A stretch of DNA of 64,000 nucleotides from Flavobacterium yafengii (GTDB lineage: Bacteria > Bacteroidota > Bacteroidia > Flavobacteriales > Flavobacteriaceae), in the NCBI RefSeq assembly GCF_030010375.1, contig NZ_JASCRY010000004.1, positions 310,001-374,000 of the forward strand, given 5' to 3'. A program made the translations under genes and the position numbers. Under the pieces are notes generated by a model. The model saw only the letters and a list, made by a program, of their open reading frames with translations. It was not told the origin of the DNA and made no database searches. Every line of letters begins with the position of its first letter. Position 1 is the first letter of the stretch. Shown here piece by piece: positions 23,595-33,155 of the stretch.

Positions 23595-25925
23595 ATGAAA
23601 AAAATCATTTTACTACTTATTGGACTTACATTGTCGTCACAATCGTATGCCCAAGCAGTAGATTACCGCGCTAAAGCAAAAAAATTAGTTTCACAAATGA
23701 CCTTAGAAGAAAAAGCTTCTTTGTGTTCCGGTGAAACTGCTTGGTCCACTAAAGCCATAACCAGACTAGGAATTCCTTCTATTTTTATGACTGACGGGCC
23801 ACATGGTTTACGTAAAGCGGAAGGTTTTGACTTTACCAACAGCGTTCCTTCTACGTGTTTCCCAACAGCATCTGCACTTGCTTCCTCATGGAATCCTGCT
23901 TTGGCACAAAAAATGGGAGAAGCTTTAGGAATCGAATCTCAAGCAAACGATGTTCAAATATTATTAGGCCCAGGAGTAAATATGAAGCGTTCCCCTCTTG
24001 GTGGAAGAAACTTCGAATATTTTTCTGAAGATCCAGTTCTAGCCGGAAAAATTGCTATCGGTTTTATAAATGGAGTTCAAAGTCAAGGTGTGGGAACTTC
24101 CATGAAGCACTTTGCAGCAAACAGTCAGGAAGCTGAACGTATGTCTAATAGTTCTAATGTTGACGAACGTACCTTGAACGAAATCTATTTTCCAGCCTTT
24201 GAAATGGCCGTAAAAGAAGCACAACCTTGGACGGTAATGTGTTCATACAATAAACTTAATGGAACATACGCTTCTGAAAACTCCTATTTATTGAATCAAA
24301 TGCTAAAAGGAAAATGGGGCTTACAAGGTTTTGTAGTTTCTGATTGGGGCGCAGTAAACGAAAGAGCTCTAGGTGTTGGTGCCGGATTGCATTTAGAAAT
24401 GCCTGCAAGCGGAGGTTTCAATGATAAAAAAATTGTTGAAGCGGTAAAAAAAGGAACTTTGGCGGAAGCCAGATTGGATGAAATCGTAACAGATTTACTT
24501 GCCATTACTTTAAAAGCAAAAGACAGCCACAAAAAAGGAATCGTTGTAGACAAAATAAAACACAATGAATTAGCCAGACAAGTAAGTGGCGAATGTATTG
24601 TTTTATTGAAAAACGACAATGCGATTTTACCGTTGCAATCAGCTTTAAAAAAGATAGCTATTGTTGGTGATTTTGCAAAAAACCCACGTTATCAAGGAGC
24701 CGGAAGTTCACAAGTGCGACCTACACAAATTGTAAACGCGCTGAATGAATTACAAAAAATGGCAAAAGGAACTCAATTTTCTTTTTCTACAGGTTACAAT
24801 ACTGCTGGAGAAACAGATGATGCTAAAATTGCTGAAGCAATTCAAAATGCAAAAAATTCAGAATTAGTAATTGTTTTTGCAGGTTTACCGGACAGTTATG
24901 AATCAGAAGGTTTTGACAGAAACAACATGGACTTGCCTGCAGGTCACAACAAATTGATTTCAGAAGTAGCAAAAGTTAACAAAAACATAGTAGTGGTATT
25001 GATGAATGGTGCTGCCGTATCTATGCCTTGGAAAAATGATGTTGCTGCTATCGTTGAAGCCTACCTTGGAGGTCAAGCCGGTGGTGGTGCAATTGCTGAC
25101 GTATTAACTGGAAGAGTAAACCCTTCCGGAAAATTATCTGAAACCTTTCCTGCACGTTTGGAAGACACTCCAACTGCAATGGATTTCCCATCAAAAGATG
25201 GAAATGCAAATTATGGTGAAGGAATTTTTATTGGATACCGTTATTACGACAAAAAGAAAATCGAACCTAACTTTCCTTTTGGATACGGCTTGAGTTACAC
25301 CTCTTTTTCGTATTCTGATATTAAAGCCAATACTACAGCAGCCAAAGATTCTGATGCAATCACCATTTCTGTAAAAGTAAAAAATACAGGTAAAATTGCA
25401 GGTAAAGAAGTTGTTCAACTTTATGTTCATGAACAAGAAAGCGAAGTATCAAGACCAGAAAATGAATTGAAACATTTTGAAAAAGTAGCATTACTAGCTG
25501 GTGAAGAAAAAACAGTTACATTTCAATTGACTTCACGTGACTTTGCTTATTTTAATTCAAAATCTCATGATTGGGCAATAAAATCAGGAAAATTTGACAT
25601 TCTTATTGGAAGTTCCTCTCGTAATTTGCCTTTAAAACAAACCATCACTATTGAATCTACAAAAGCTGCAAAAATAGTGCTCACACGTGAATCATTATTT
25701 AAGGAATTCAAAAAATCTCCAAACAGTCAAGCGATATACGAACAACTGGTTCAAAGTTTCACTGGTGCCAATAAAAAACCAGAAACGGAAGATGAGAAAA
25801 AAGCAGCTTCATTTTTAGAAGCAATGTTAGCCGATATGCCAATCAATAAATTTCTTTTATTATCAGGAGGAAAATTCACAGAGGAAAATCTGGATGGTAT
25901 TTTGAAAGCTGTCAACCAAAATTAA
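23595..25925 (+). CDS. Glycoside hydrolase family 3 beta-glucosidase
   Basis: 776 residues with signal peptide (cleavage near SYAQ, residue 20). The GH3 N-terminal barrel includes MTDGPHGLRK (65-74) and the nucleophile Asp250 in VVSDWGA. The alpha/beta C-terminal domain (VIVFAGLPDSYESEGFDRNNM) and a fibronectin-III-like domain (PFGYGLSYTSFSYS, VKNTGKIAGKEVVQLYVHEQ) follow. A ~90-residue C-terminal helical extension after the Fn3 domain is longer than in common GH3 enzymes. It would release glucose or short oligomers in the periplasm. Divergent from the Nudix regulator, convergent with the main glucan operon. Confidence 0.93.
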   Translation: MKKIILLLIGLTLSSQSYAQAVDYRAKAKKLVSQMTLEEKASLCSGETAWSTKAITRLGIPSIFMTDGPHGLRKAEGFDFTNSVPSTCFPTASALASSWNPALAQKMGEALGIESQANDVQILLGPGVNMKRSPLGGRNFEYFSEDPVLAGKIAIGFINGVQSQGVGTSMKHFAANSQEAERMSNSSNVDERTLNEIYFPAFEMAVKEAQPWTVMCSYNKLNGTYASENSYLLNQMLKGKWGLQGFVVSDWGAVNERALGVGAGLHLEMPASGGFNDKKIVEAVKKGTLAEARLDEIVTDLLAITLKAKDSHKKGIVVDKIKHNELARQVSGECIVLLKNDNAILPLQSALKKIAIVGDFAKNPRYQGAGSSQVRPTQIVNALNELQKMAKGTQFSFSTGYNTAGETDDAKIAEAIQNAKNSELVIVFAGLPDSYESEGFDRNNMDLPAGHNKLISEVAKVNKNIVVVLMNGAAVSMPWKNDVAAIVEAYLGGQAGGGAIADVLTGRVNPSGKLSETFPARLEDTPTAMDFPSKDGNANYGEGIFIGYRYYDKKKIEPNFPFGYGLSYTSFSYSDIKANTTAAKDSDAITISVKVKNTGKIAGKEVVQLYVHEQESEVSRPENELKHFEKVALLAGEEKTVTFQLTSRDFAYFNSKSHDWAIKSGKFDILIGSSSRNLPLKQTITIESTKAAKIVLTRESLFKEFKKSPNSQAIYEQLVQSFTGANKKPETEDEKKAASFLEAMLADMPINKFLLLSGGKFTEENLDGILKAVNQN

Positions 25926-26097
25926 AAATTGTTATTAATTGTTGCTAAAAAAGTATTGAAAAAGAATTTAATTGGATATCGTCTATAGAGCACATCTAAA
26001 TTAAATTCCCTCTCATCAAGTCTATTTCCCTAATTAAATACCATAACTACAAGTTCGTTAGGCAATAGATTAGAGTCAATACTTTTTTTTATTTTAG

Positions 26098-26143
26098 AAC
26101 TCAATCGACAGTATTCTTAGAAATACTGTCGATTGAGTTTTTT
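26098..26143. terminator. Strong bidirectional terminator between the two convergent GH3 genes
   Basis: A perfect 18-bp stem (26098-26115 / 26122-26139) with a six-base loop and T run. The rest of 25926-26097 shows nothing I can name. Confidence 0.93.
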
Positions 26144-28368
26144 TATTTTACTAATTCAAAAGTCGTTTTCAAACGAATATCTGAAGAAGAAGAACCAATC
26201 ATCAAATCAAAATCTCCTGGCTCAGCAATCCATTGTAATGCGGCATTGTAAAAAGATACTTTTTCTTTGTCAATGATAAATTTGATGGTTTTTGTTTCAC
26301 CCGCATTCAGTTTTATCTTTTGAAAATCTTTCAGTTCAATTATTGGTCTGACAACTGATCCTACTTTGTCTCTCAAATACAACTGAACTACTTCTTCACC
26401 AGCTACTTTTCCAGAATTTTTCACGTTTAATGAAACCTCTATTTTTTCAGTATTTTTAATTTTATTTTTGGATAACTTCAAATCTGAATATTCGAAAGTG
26501 GTATAACTCAATCCAAAGCCAAAAGGAAATCTAGGACTATTTTTTAAATCAGTATACGCAGAAACATAATTGAAAGCCGTTTCATTAGGAGCTGGTCTTC
26601 CTGTATTAAAATGATTGTAATAAATAGGAATTTGTCCTTCTTCCCTTGGAAAAGACATTGGCAATTTCCCCGAAGGATTGTAATCGCCAAACAAAACATC
26701 AGCAATAGCATTACCTGCTTCGCTTCCTAACCACCAGGTGTAAGCAATTGCTGGGACATTATCTGCAGTCCAATTAAAAACAAGAGGTCTTCCCGCGTTA
26801 ATCAAAACCACGACAGGTTTCCCGGTTGCTTGAATCGCTTTTACCAGTTCTTCCTGAACTCCAGGCAAATGAATATTACTGCGACTTTTAGCTTCGCCAC
26901 TCATATCTGCTCTTTCACCAATACTCAAAATCACAACATCGGCTTGATTGGCAACAGCAATTGCTTCCGCAAAACCATCTTTGTTATCCTCTTCAATTTC
27001 ACACCCTTTGGCGTAAAGCAATTTAGTTGAACTACTTGCTTTATTTTGAACACCTTCCCATTGCGAAACCACTTGTTTGTCATAATCCAGTTCTGGCAAT
27101 TCTACAGCCCAAAAACCCATATTTTGTTTGTGTTCTTTAACTAAAGGCCCAATAAAAGCGATTGTTTTTGTGTCTTTGGAAAGTGGTAAAATATTTTTCT
27201 CATTCTTCAATAACACGATACTTTTTGCCGCAATATCCCTTGCTGCTTTTCTGTGCTCCGGATTATTCAATGCAGCTTGTTCTCTTTCCGGATTCGAGTA
27301 TTTATAAGGATTATCAAAAAGTCCTAATTCAAATTTCTTGCGTAAAATTCTTTTTACCGCATCATCAATCAAGGCAATTGGTACTTTATTTTCTTTAACC
27401 AACTCCGCTAAATGGTATCTATACGCATTGCTTTCCATATCCATATCACTTCCTGCAGTTATGGCTTGTAACGCGGCTTCTTTATTGTCTTTTGAATATC
27501 CGTGATTGACCATTTCTCCTATCGAACCCCAATCAGAAACTATAAAACCTTGAAAGTTCCATTTTCCTTTCAGAATGTCTCTTTGCAGGTATTTATTTGC
27601 TGTAGCCGGAATTCCGTTAATATCATTAAAAGAATTCATAAAAGTGGCGGCTCCTGCATCTAGCGCTGCTTTAAAAGGAGGCAAATACGTTTCCCAAAGC
27701 ATTCTTTCGCTCATATCTACTGAGTTATAATCTCTCCCGCCAACAGCTGCTCCATAGGCTGCAAAATGTTTCACGCAAGCCATTACCGAATTGACATCAC
27801 CTAAATTCCCCTGAAAACCTTTGACTCTGGCGTAGGCGATTCTTGAACCTAAATAAGTATCTTCTCCAGCACCTTCCATTACTCGTCCCCAACGCGGATC
27901 ACGAGAAATATCAACCATGGGCGCAAATGTCCAGTGAATTCCACTTGCAGATGCTTCTACAGCAGCAATTCTTGCTGAAAGTTCCATCGCTTCTAAATCC
28001 CAACTTGCAGCTTCCGCCAAAGGAAGTGGAAAAGTAGTCTTGTATCCATGCACCACATCCTGGCCAAATAACAATGGGATTTTCAATCGAGATTGCATTG
28101 CTAATTCTTGATACTGACGGGTATATTTAGTTCCTAAAACATTCAACATCGAACCAATTAAACCTTTTTTAATTTCGGCTTCCTTATTTGGATTTATCGT
28201 TATGGGTCCTGTGGCCTGATTATTTCCCGTATATTGATTGAGTTGTCCAATTTTTTCTTCGAGTGTCATTTGCTTTAGCAAAGCATTCACTTTTTGGTCA
28301 ATTGTTTTTTGTTGGGAAAACCCAAGAAAACAAACCAATAAAAGAATTGTAGTTCCTATTTTTTTCAT
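26143..28368 (-). CDS. bglX: Glycoside hydrolase family 3 beta-glucosidase (BglX-type)
   Basis: 741 residues with signal peptide (cleavage near GFSQ). BglX-like landmarks are LLFGQDVVHGYKTTFP, the FAPMVDISRDPRWGR region, VKHFAAYGAAVGGRDYN, the nucleophile Asp279 in GFIVSDWGS, and the Fn3 domain (FPFGFGLSYTTFEYS, LRDKVGSVVRP). It is distinct from the other GH3 (23595) and from the same operon as susCD. It likely cleaves beta-linked gluco-oligosaccharides in the periplasm. Last gene of the minus-strand operon, preceded by a small intercistronic hairpin. Confidence 0.94.
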   Translation of the reverse strand: MKKIGTTILLLVCFLGFSQQKTIDQKVNALLKQMTLEEKIGQLNQYTGNNQATGPITINPNKEAEIKKGLIGSMLNVLGTKYTRQYQELAMQSRLKIPLLFGQDVVHGYKTTFPLPLAEAASWDLEAMELSARIAAVEASASGIHWTFAPMVDISRDPRWGRVMEGAGEDTYLGSRIAYARVKGFQGNLGDVNSVMACVKHFAAYGAAVGGRDYNSVDMSERMLWETYLPPFKAALDAGAATFMNSFNDINGIPATANKYLQRDILKGKWNFQGFIVSDWGSIGEMVNHGYSKDNKEAALQAITAGSDMDMESNAYRYHLAELVKENKVPIALIDDAVKRILRKKFELGLFDNPYKYSNPEREQAALNNPEHRKAARDIAAKSIVLLKNEKNILPLSKDTKTIAFIGPLVKEHKQNMGFWAVELPELDYDKQVVSQWEGVQNKASSSTKLLYAKGCEIEEDNKDGFAEAIAVANQADVVILSIGERADMSGEAKSRSNIHLPGVQEELVKAIQATGKPVVVLINAGRPLVFNWTADNVPAIAYTWWLGSEAGNAIADVLFGDYNPSGKLPMSFPREEGQIPIYYNHFNTGRPAPNETAFNYVSAYTDLKNSPRFPFGFGLSYTTFEYSDLKLSKNKIKNTEKIEVSLNVKNSGKVAGEEVVQLYLRDKVGSVVRPIIELKDFQKIKLNAGETKTIKFIIDKEKVSFYNAALQWIAEPGDFDLMIGSSSSDIRLKTTFELVK

Positions 28369-28382
28369 TTCAAATTTCTTTG

Positions 28383-28417
28383 TTGTTTCACTAGCTATTT
28401 AGAATAGTATGAAACAA
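28383..28417 (-). other. Intercistronic hairpin between GH5 and GH3
   Basis: TTGTTTCA (28383-28390) pairs with TGAAACAA (28410-28417), with an inner CTATT/AATAG pair and a 3-nt loop. No T run, so more likely an mRNA-processing or stability structure than a terminator. Confidence 0.5.
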
Positions 28418-28437
28418 GTTTATAGTCTTGTATGCTT

Positions 28438-30177
28438 TTATTTTTTTGCTTTTTTAAATTCCAAAAAGTTCAAATTGAAATTTCCTTTTTCGAAATGTAC
28501 TTTAACTTTATTCGTCCCTTGTTTTAAAATCACATTTTTTAAAATCACCGTTTTCCAATTGTCTTTTCCGCCTGAAGATGCAATTGTTATTGTTTCAGAG
28601 ATTTTCCCGTTTTCATCTTCTAAATAAAGTTTTCCACCTGAAGCCTCACTCGCATAACGAATAGCAACATCAAAAGTAGTTTTCGCTTTCACCTCAACGG
28701 TGTATTGCAACCATTCACCATCTTCAATAAAAGCAACCTGAAATCCGTTTGTCATTGTATCATTGCAAGACTCAATATCAACTCCATCATTTCGCATCAT
28801 TCCGCCTTTGTTCCATTTAGTAAATTTAGTACCGTCATAATTAGCGACATCTTTATCCAAATAAGCGTATCCGTTTTGTCCTAAATCATATTCAGTTGCG
28901 AATACTTTCCCTGGCAAAGAATGGTTTTTGTATTTCTTAGTATCGGTTGTTTGAACTTGTCTGAACATGGCATCAATCACATCATATCTGATGGTCAGAT
29001 TTTTCATTTTGAAGTTTTCAGCGATATCCATTAATCCTTTTTTGGCAAAATCTACAGTAGGCTTAGCTCTTTCGTTATTCCAATATTTCAATAATTGATC
29101 GTATTCTTGAGTTTTTGTAACCGAAGTAACTCCAGCTAAATTTTCAATTTTTTTCATTGGCCAAAAAGCCCAACCAATATTATTTGTCTCTACTAAAGAG
29201 ATAGCTTCCTTGAACCAAACATTAGAATTTTCACCACTTTCTCCCAACCAAATTGGCACATTGTATTGGGTTCTGTAATCCAACATTTTTTGTATCGAAG
29301 CCGTGTCATTTTGGTTCCAATATTTATGAAAACTCAACGCCATATTTTCATCCCAAAGCGGAAACAATCCGTTGTAATTATTTCCCCAGCAATTCCCTTC
29401 AATGAAAATCAAATGATTTTTATCGATGGCTCGAATGGCATTTGTAACTCTAACTTGCAAGGCTCTTAAAGGCGCATTCGATGTTTCATCACAACCATTT
29501 TGATTCGTCCCGGTAAAATTCCAATTGGGTTCATTGATAATATCGTAAGCTCCTATCCAAGGATTGTCTTTGTAACGCTCTGCTAATTTTTCCCAAAGCG
29601 CCACCATTTTATCTTGATTGGCCGTACTTTCCCAAAGTGATGGTTTTGCAGAATCATAATCAGAGATATTAGCGTCTTTTCCTTGTCCACCCGGAGCTGC
29701 ATGCAAATCCAGAATCAGATATATTTTATTGGCAGCACACCAGTTTAATAAATCATCGGTCATTTTGAAACCTTCCTCCAGCCAAGTATTCTGACCAGAA
29801 ACCGCTTCTTGTTCAAGAGGCAATGTGTATAAATTGTAATGCATTGGCAAACGAACAGAGTTGAAACCCCAAGCCGCCAATGAATCAATATCTCTCTTTG
29901 TTATTCCATTTGCTTTATAGGCATCATAAAATTCTTTGGTGTTTTTGGCACCAATTAAATCCGTTATTTTTTGCTTAATTACATGTTGAGGACCAGCAAA
30001 TGAACCGGTTTGAAGCATATATCCTTCTTGAACCATCCATCCGCCCAATCCCAAACCGCGCAACACAATATTTTTCCCGTTTCCATCGACAATTTCTTGT
30101 CCTTTTCTATGTAAAAATCCCTGTCCAAACGAGGCAATTGAAAAAGAAATAAAGACCATTAAAACTATTTTCTTCAT
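28438..30177 (-). CDS. Glycoside hydrolase family 5 with C-terminal CBM6-like module
   Basis: 579 residues with a signal peptide (cleavage near FGQG). The GH5 barrel has VLRGLGLGGWMVQEG (38-52), VRLPMHYN, LDLHAAPGGQG (157-166), the acid/base Glu216 in DIINEP and the nucleophile Glu313 in LGESG. Residues ~440-575 form a beta-rich domain (GEWLQYTVEVKAKTTFDVAIRYAS, KVHFEKGNFNLNFLEF) of CBM6 type. The LRGLGLGGWM start is shared with exo-beta-1,3-glucanase-like GH5 groups, but specificity is inference. Part of the beta-glucan operon, between GH30 and BglX. Confidence 0.9.
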   Translation of the reverse strand: MKKIVLMVFISFSIASFGQGFLHRKGQEIVDGNGKNIVLRGLGLGGWMVQEGYMLQTGSFAGPQHVIKQKITDLIGAKNTKEFYDAYKANGITKRDIDSLAAWGFNSVRLPMHYNLYTLPLEQEAVSGQNTWLEEGFKMTDDLLNWCAANKIYLILDLHAAPGGQGKDANISDYDSAKPSLWESTANQDKMVALWEKLAERYKDNPWIGAYDIINEPNWNFTGTNQNGCDETSNAPLRALQVRVTNAIRAIDKNHLIFIEGNCWGNNYNGLFPLWDENMALSFHKYWNQNDTASIQKMLDYRTQYNVPIWLGESGENSNVWFKEAISLVETNNIGWAFWPMKKIENLAGVTSVTKTQEYDQLLKYWNNERAKPTVDFAKKGLMDIAENFKMKNLTIRYDVIDAMFRQVQTTDTKKYKNHSLPGKVFATEYDLGQNGYAYLDKDVANYDGTKFTKWNKGGMMRNDGVDIESCNDTMTNGFQVAFIEDGEWLQYTVEVKAKTTFDVAIRYASEASGGKLYLEDENGKISETITIASSGGKDNWKTVILKNVILKQGTNKVKVHFEKGNFNLNFLEFKKAKK

Positions 30178-30209
30178 AAAGTAGGTTTTAGAATAAGACC
30201 GTTTAAAAT

Positions 30210-31667
30210 TTAATACACTAATGTTTGAATCCCATGAGCAGGAATTACAACAACCGTTTTCTCAGTAGCAATAATTAAATTATACGTAACACTTTTATCG
30301 CTATGATTCATTACTACAGTAACCATTTTTCCATCTTTATTCAGGAATGAAGTACTTATCAAACTGCTTCGGCTTACTGCTGTACTGACTCTTTTAGCAT
30401 CTGGTCGAATGAATTTTGAAAAATGTCCAATGTAATAATACGAAGGTGTGTAAATTAATTCTCCTGAATTAGTATCTGCATGAATGGGTGCAAAACAAAA
30501 ATTCCCTACGTGATTTGGCCCACCATTTTGGTCCAAAAGAATATTCCAATCCGTCCAACCCACAGTTCCATTATTAAAATCATTAATCATAGAAGTTCCA
30601 TATCGTTCTCCGTTTGCCCAAAATTGGTATTTCTTAGCATCAAATTTTTCGACGCAACCTTCGGTAAACATTAAATTTTTAGATGGATAGGCTTCGTGTA
30701 TTTTTCGAACATTATCAAACATTGGTTCACCTCCTGCCCAAGTTTCATACCAATGAAATCCCATTCCCCAAGCATATTTTGAAGCTTCCGGATCAGAAAA
30801 AATAACATTGGCTCTCTGGTTCATCAAATCACGGTTGTGATCCCAAACCACAATTTTTTTACTTCCTAAACCTTCTTTTTTCATTGTTGGTCCCAGGAAA
30901 TTCTTCAAGAAATCTCTTTCGGCTTCTGCAGAATACACACATGATTCCCAAGTTTGGGTTGCCATAGGTTCGTTTTGAACGGTCAATCCCCAAATTGGCA
31001 TTCCCTCTTTCTCATACGCTTTGATGAATTTCGTGTAATAATTTGCCCAAGATTGATAGTATTCCGGAAGTAAGGTTCCTCCTTTTAGCATGTTACCATT
31101 GCTTTTCATAAAAGCGGGAGGACTCCATGGCGAAACATAAAGCAATAATTTCCCACCGGCTGTTTTTATGGCTTCTTTAAGCATTGGAATGCGATATTGT
31201 CTGTCGTGATCAATATTGAACGTTTTTAAATCCTTGTCTCCATCTTTGATGTACGTATAGCTTCCGCTCGAAAAATCAGAACTATGAATGGTGGTTCTCA
31301 ATAACGAATACCCAATACCTTTTTCTTTATCATAGTAGGCGCTCATAAGTTCTTGTTGTTTCTCTTTGCTCAATTTTGCAAAAACCTCAGCACTTGCATC
31401 CGTGATTGCTCCACCGATTCCCATGAAATTTTGGAATGTTTTTTTAGGCTCCACAAAAACAGAAATCTCTGTTTCCAAAGGTTGTTTTGAACTACTAAAA
31501 CTCAATTTATCGGTTTGTGTCAATCGTAACTTTGTGTTTTCTGCTGTAGTATAAACGGTAATCGTTTTTTCTTTAGTAGAAAAAGACACTTGTTTTGTTT
31601 TATTTTTTTGCTGCGAAAAAGCCAAAAAAGTCACTGCTAAAAGGGCTACTGTCGTTATTCTTTTCAT
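30210..31667 (-). CDS. Glycoside hydrolase family 30 protein
   Basis: 485 residues with a signal peptide (cleavage near AFSQ). GH30 landmarks: FQNFMGIGGAITDASAEVF (78-96), YVSPWSPPAFMK, the acid/base Glu233 in LTVQNEP, and the nucleophile Glu336 in MFTEGC. A terminal beta-sandwich follows. GH30 enzymes of this type are beta-1,6-glucanases or glucosylceramidases; with GH16 and GH3 in the locus, removal of beta-1,6-linked branches is the best guess. Paired with a second, divergent GH30 immediately upstream. Confidence 0.92.
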   Translation of the reverse strand: MKRITTVALLAVTFLAFSQQKNKTKQVSFSTKEKTITVYTTAENTKLRLTQTDKLSFSSSKQPLETEISVFVEPKKTFQNFMGIGGAITDASAEVFAKLSKEKQQELMSAYYDKEKGIGYSLLRTTIHSSDFSSGSYTYIKDGDKDLKTFNIDHDRQYRIPMLKEAIKTAGGKLLLYVSPWSPPAFMKSNGNMLKGGTLLPEYYQSWANYYTKFIKAYEKEGMPIWGLTVQNEPMATQTWESCVYSAEAERDFLKNFLGPTMKKEGLGSKKIVVWDHNRDLMNQRANVIFSDPEASKYAWGMGFHWYETWAGGEPMFDNVRKIHEAYPSKNLMFTEGCVEKFDAKKYQFWANGERYGTSMINDFNNGTVGWTDWNILLDQNGGPNHVGNFCFAPIHADTNSGELIYTPSYYYIGHFSKFIRPDAKRVSTAVSRSSLISTSFLNKDGKMVTVVMNHSDKSVTYNLIIATEKTVVVIPAHGIQTLVY

Positions 31668-31694
31668 GATAGAAATTATTATGCTATTGTTATT

Positions 31695-33152
31695 TTACCA
31701 GATATACGTTCCTACTGAACCTGCTTCCAGTGAAGTTGTTATCCAATTTCCATTGTATTTGATATTAAAAATTTCGGAGGTGTTTCCATCATTTTCAACA
31801 ATTAAAACTTTTTTTCCACTAGGCGTTTTAAAAGCCACATTATTCAAATTACCACTAAAGTTACTCGAAATTCTCACCGAACCTGCAGGAACAAATTTAG
31901 AGGCGTGAGCAATGATATAATATCCTACATTTCTTGTAAAACTATCACTGCTGTTAATCGTCAATGCGCCTTTGCAAGTAGTGCAACCGCCCGGAGTATT
32001 TGGTCCAAAAGAAGCATTATTCGCTAAGTTCCATTCTAATGCTGTTTTGCTCCAATTGCGCATAGAACCGATGATTACATTTTTTACATGCCATTTCAAA
32101 TCACCATCGAAACTTCCTGTAGAAGACGTGTATTGCTCCGTGAAATAGATGTTTTTATTGGGAAAAGCATTGTGAACTGTAGACAACGCGCTGATATCTC
32201 CTTCGTACAGATGAAAGGCAGAACCATCAACATAAGGATTTGCTGCCGGATCATTCAACACTGCAATAGGATATTCCGGTTTGTTGCAATTGTGGTCATA
32301 CGCCACAATTTTGGTTGCCAAATTTGCAGCTTTGAAAGCGGGACCTAAATGATTTTTTATAAAATCAGCCTGATGCAATGCTATCATCAACATACTTGGA
32401 TTATTGCCCGGATGCAACGGTTCGTTTTGAGGCGTAACAGCATCAATGGTTATTCCTTCAGCTTTCATTGTTTGGATATATTTCACAAAATATTTTGCAT
32501 AAACTGCGTAATATTCCGGCTTTAAGCTTCCGCCAATAAAACCATTATTGTCTTTCATCCAAACTGGTGGCGACCACGGAGTTGCCATTATTTTAATATT
32601 TGGATTGATTGCCACAATTTCTTTCAGCATTGGAATCAAATCCGTTTTATCTGGTGCCAAACTAAAATTATCCAGATTCATATCCGTTTGCCCGCTTGCT
32701 AAATCATCATACGTAAATGGCGCGGCATTCAAATCTGATGCACCAATACTGATTCTTAAATAACTGATGGCAATTGAATTAGCATCGGAACCAAACAGTT
32801 CTTTTAATAATTCTTGTCTCTTTTGGGTATTTAATTGATTGATAACCTGAGCGCTTCCTCCCGTTAAGGTATATCCGAAACCATCGATGGTTTGAAACGT
32901 TTTAGAATCGTCAACCTCAATATTAGCATAGGTATTATAGGTTGCGCCAAATGCTAAAATTGATGTTTGCTTTTGAAGCACCACACTTTGATTGCCTTTT
33001 GTCAACCAAAAATCCATTTCATTTGTTACGACTACCTGCGGAGTTGGCGTTGGAGCTGGACCAACAGGATCTCCAGACGGAGAACATTTTGACATAAGCA
33101 GCGTGAGGGTTAATACAACTAAAAATTTCATAGTATTTTTTATAGTGTTCAT
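31695..33152 (-). CDS. Glycoside hydrolase family 30 lipoprotein
   Basis: 485 residues, second GH30 of the locus. A lipoprotein signal with Cys23 (LLMSKCS) and a Thr/Pro-rich tether suggest outer-membrane surface or periplasmic anchoring, unlike the soluble paralogue. Landmarks: TIDGFGYTLTGGSAQVI, TPWSPPVWMKD, acid/base Glu244 in VTPQNEP, nucleophile Glu339 in YFTEQY. The two GH30 proteins share the fold but differ widely, so they probably act at different stages (surface endo-acting and periplasmic). The gap to the next gene is only 3 bp. Confidence 0.9.
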   Translation of the reverse strand: MNTIKNTMKFLVVLTLTLLMSKCSPSGDPVGPAPTPTPQVVVTNEMDFWLTKGNQSVVLQKQTSILAFGATYNTYANIEVDDSKTFQTIDGFGYTLTGGSAQVINQLNTQKRQELLKELFGSDANSIAISYLRISIGASDLNAAPFTYDDLASGQTDMNLDNFSLAPDKTDLIPMLKEIVAINPNIKIMATPWSPPVWMKDNNGFIGGSLKPEYYAVYAKYFVKYIQTMKAEGITIDAVTPQNEPLHPGNNPSMLMIALHQADFIKNHLGPAFKAANLATKIVAYDHNCNKPEYPIAVLNDPAANPYVDGSAFHLYEGDISALSTVHNAFPNKNIYFTEQYTSSTGSFDGDLKWHVKNVIIGSMRNWSKTALEWNLANNASFGPNTPGGCTTCKGALTINSSDSFTRNVGYYIIAHASKFVPAGSVRISSNFSGNLNNVAFKTPSGKKVLIVENDGNTSEIFNIKYNGNWITTSLEAGSVGTYIW

Positions 33153-33155
33153 ATT

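Noticed and set aside
26040..26097. Small RNA between the two GH3 genes
   Set aside because: Apart from the terminator there is no promoter or conserved structure I can support.
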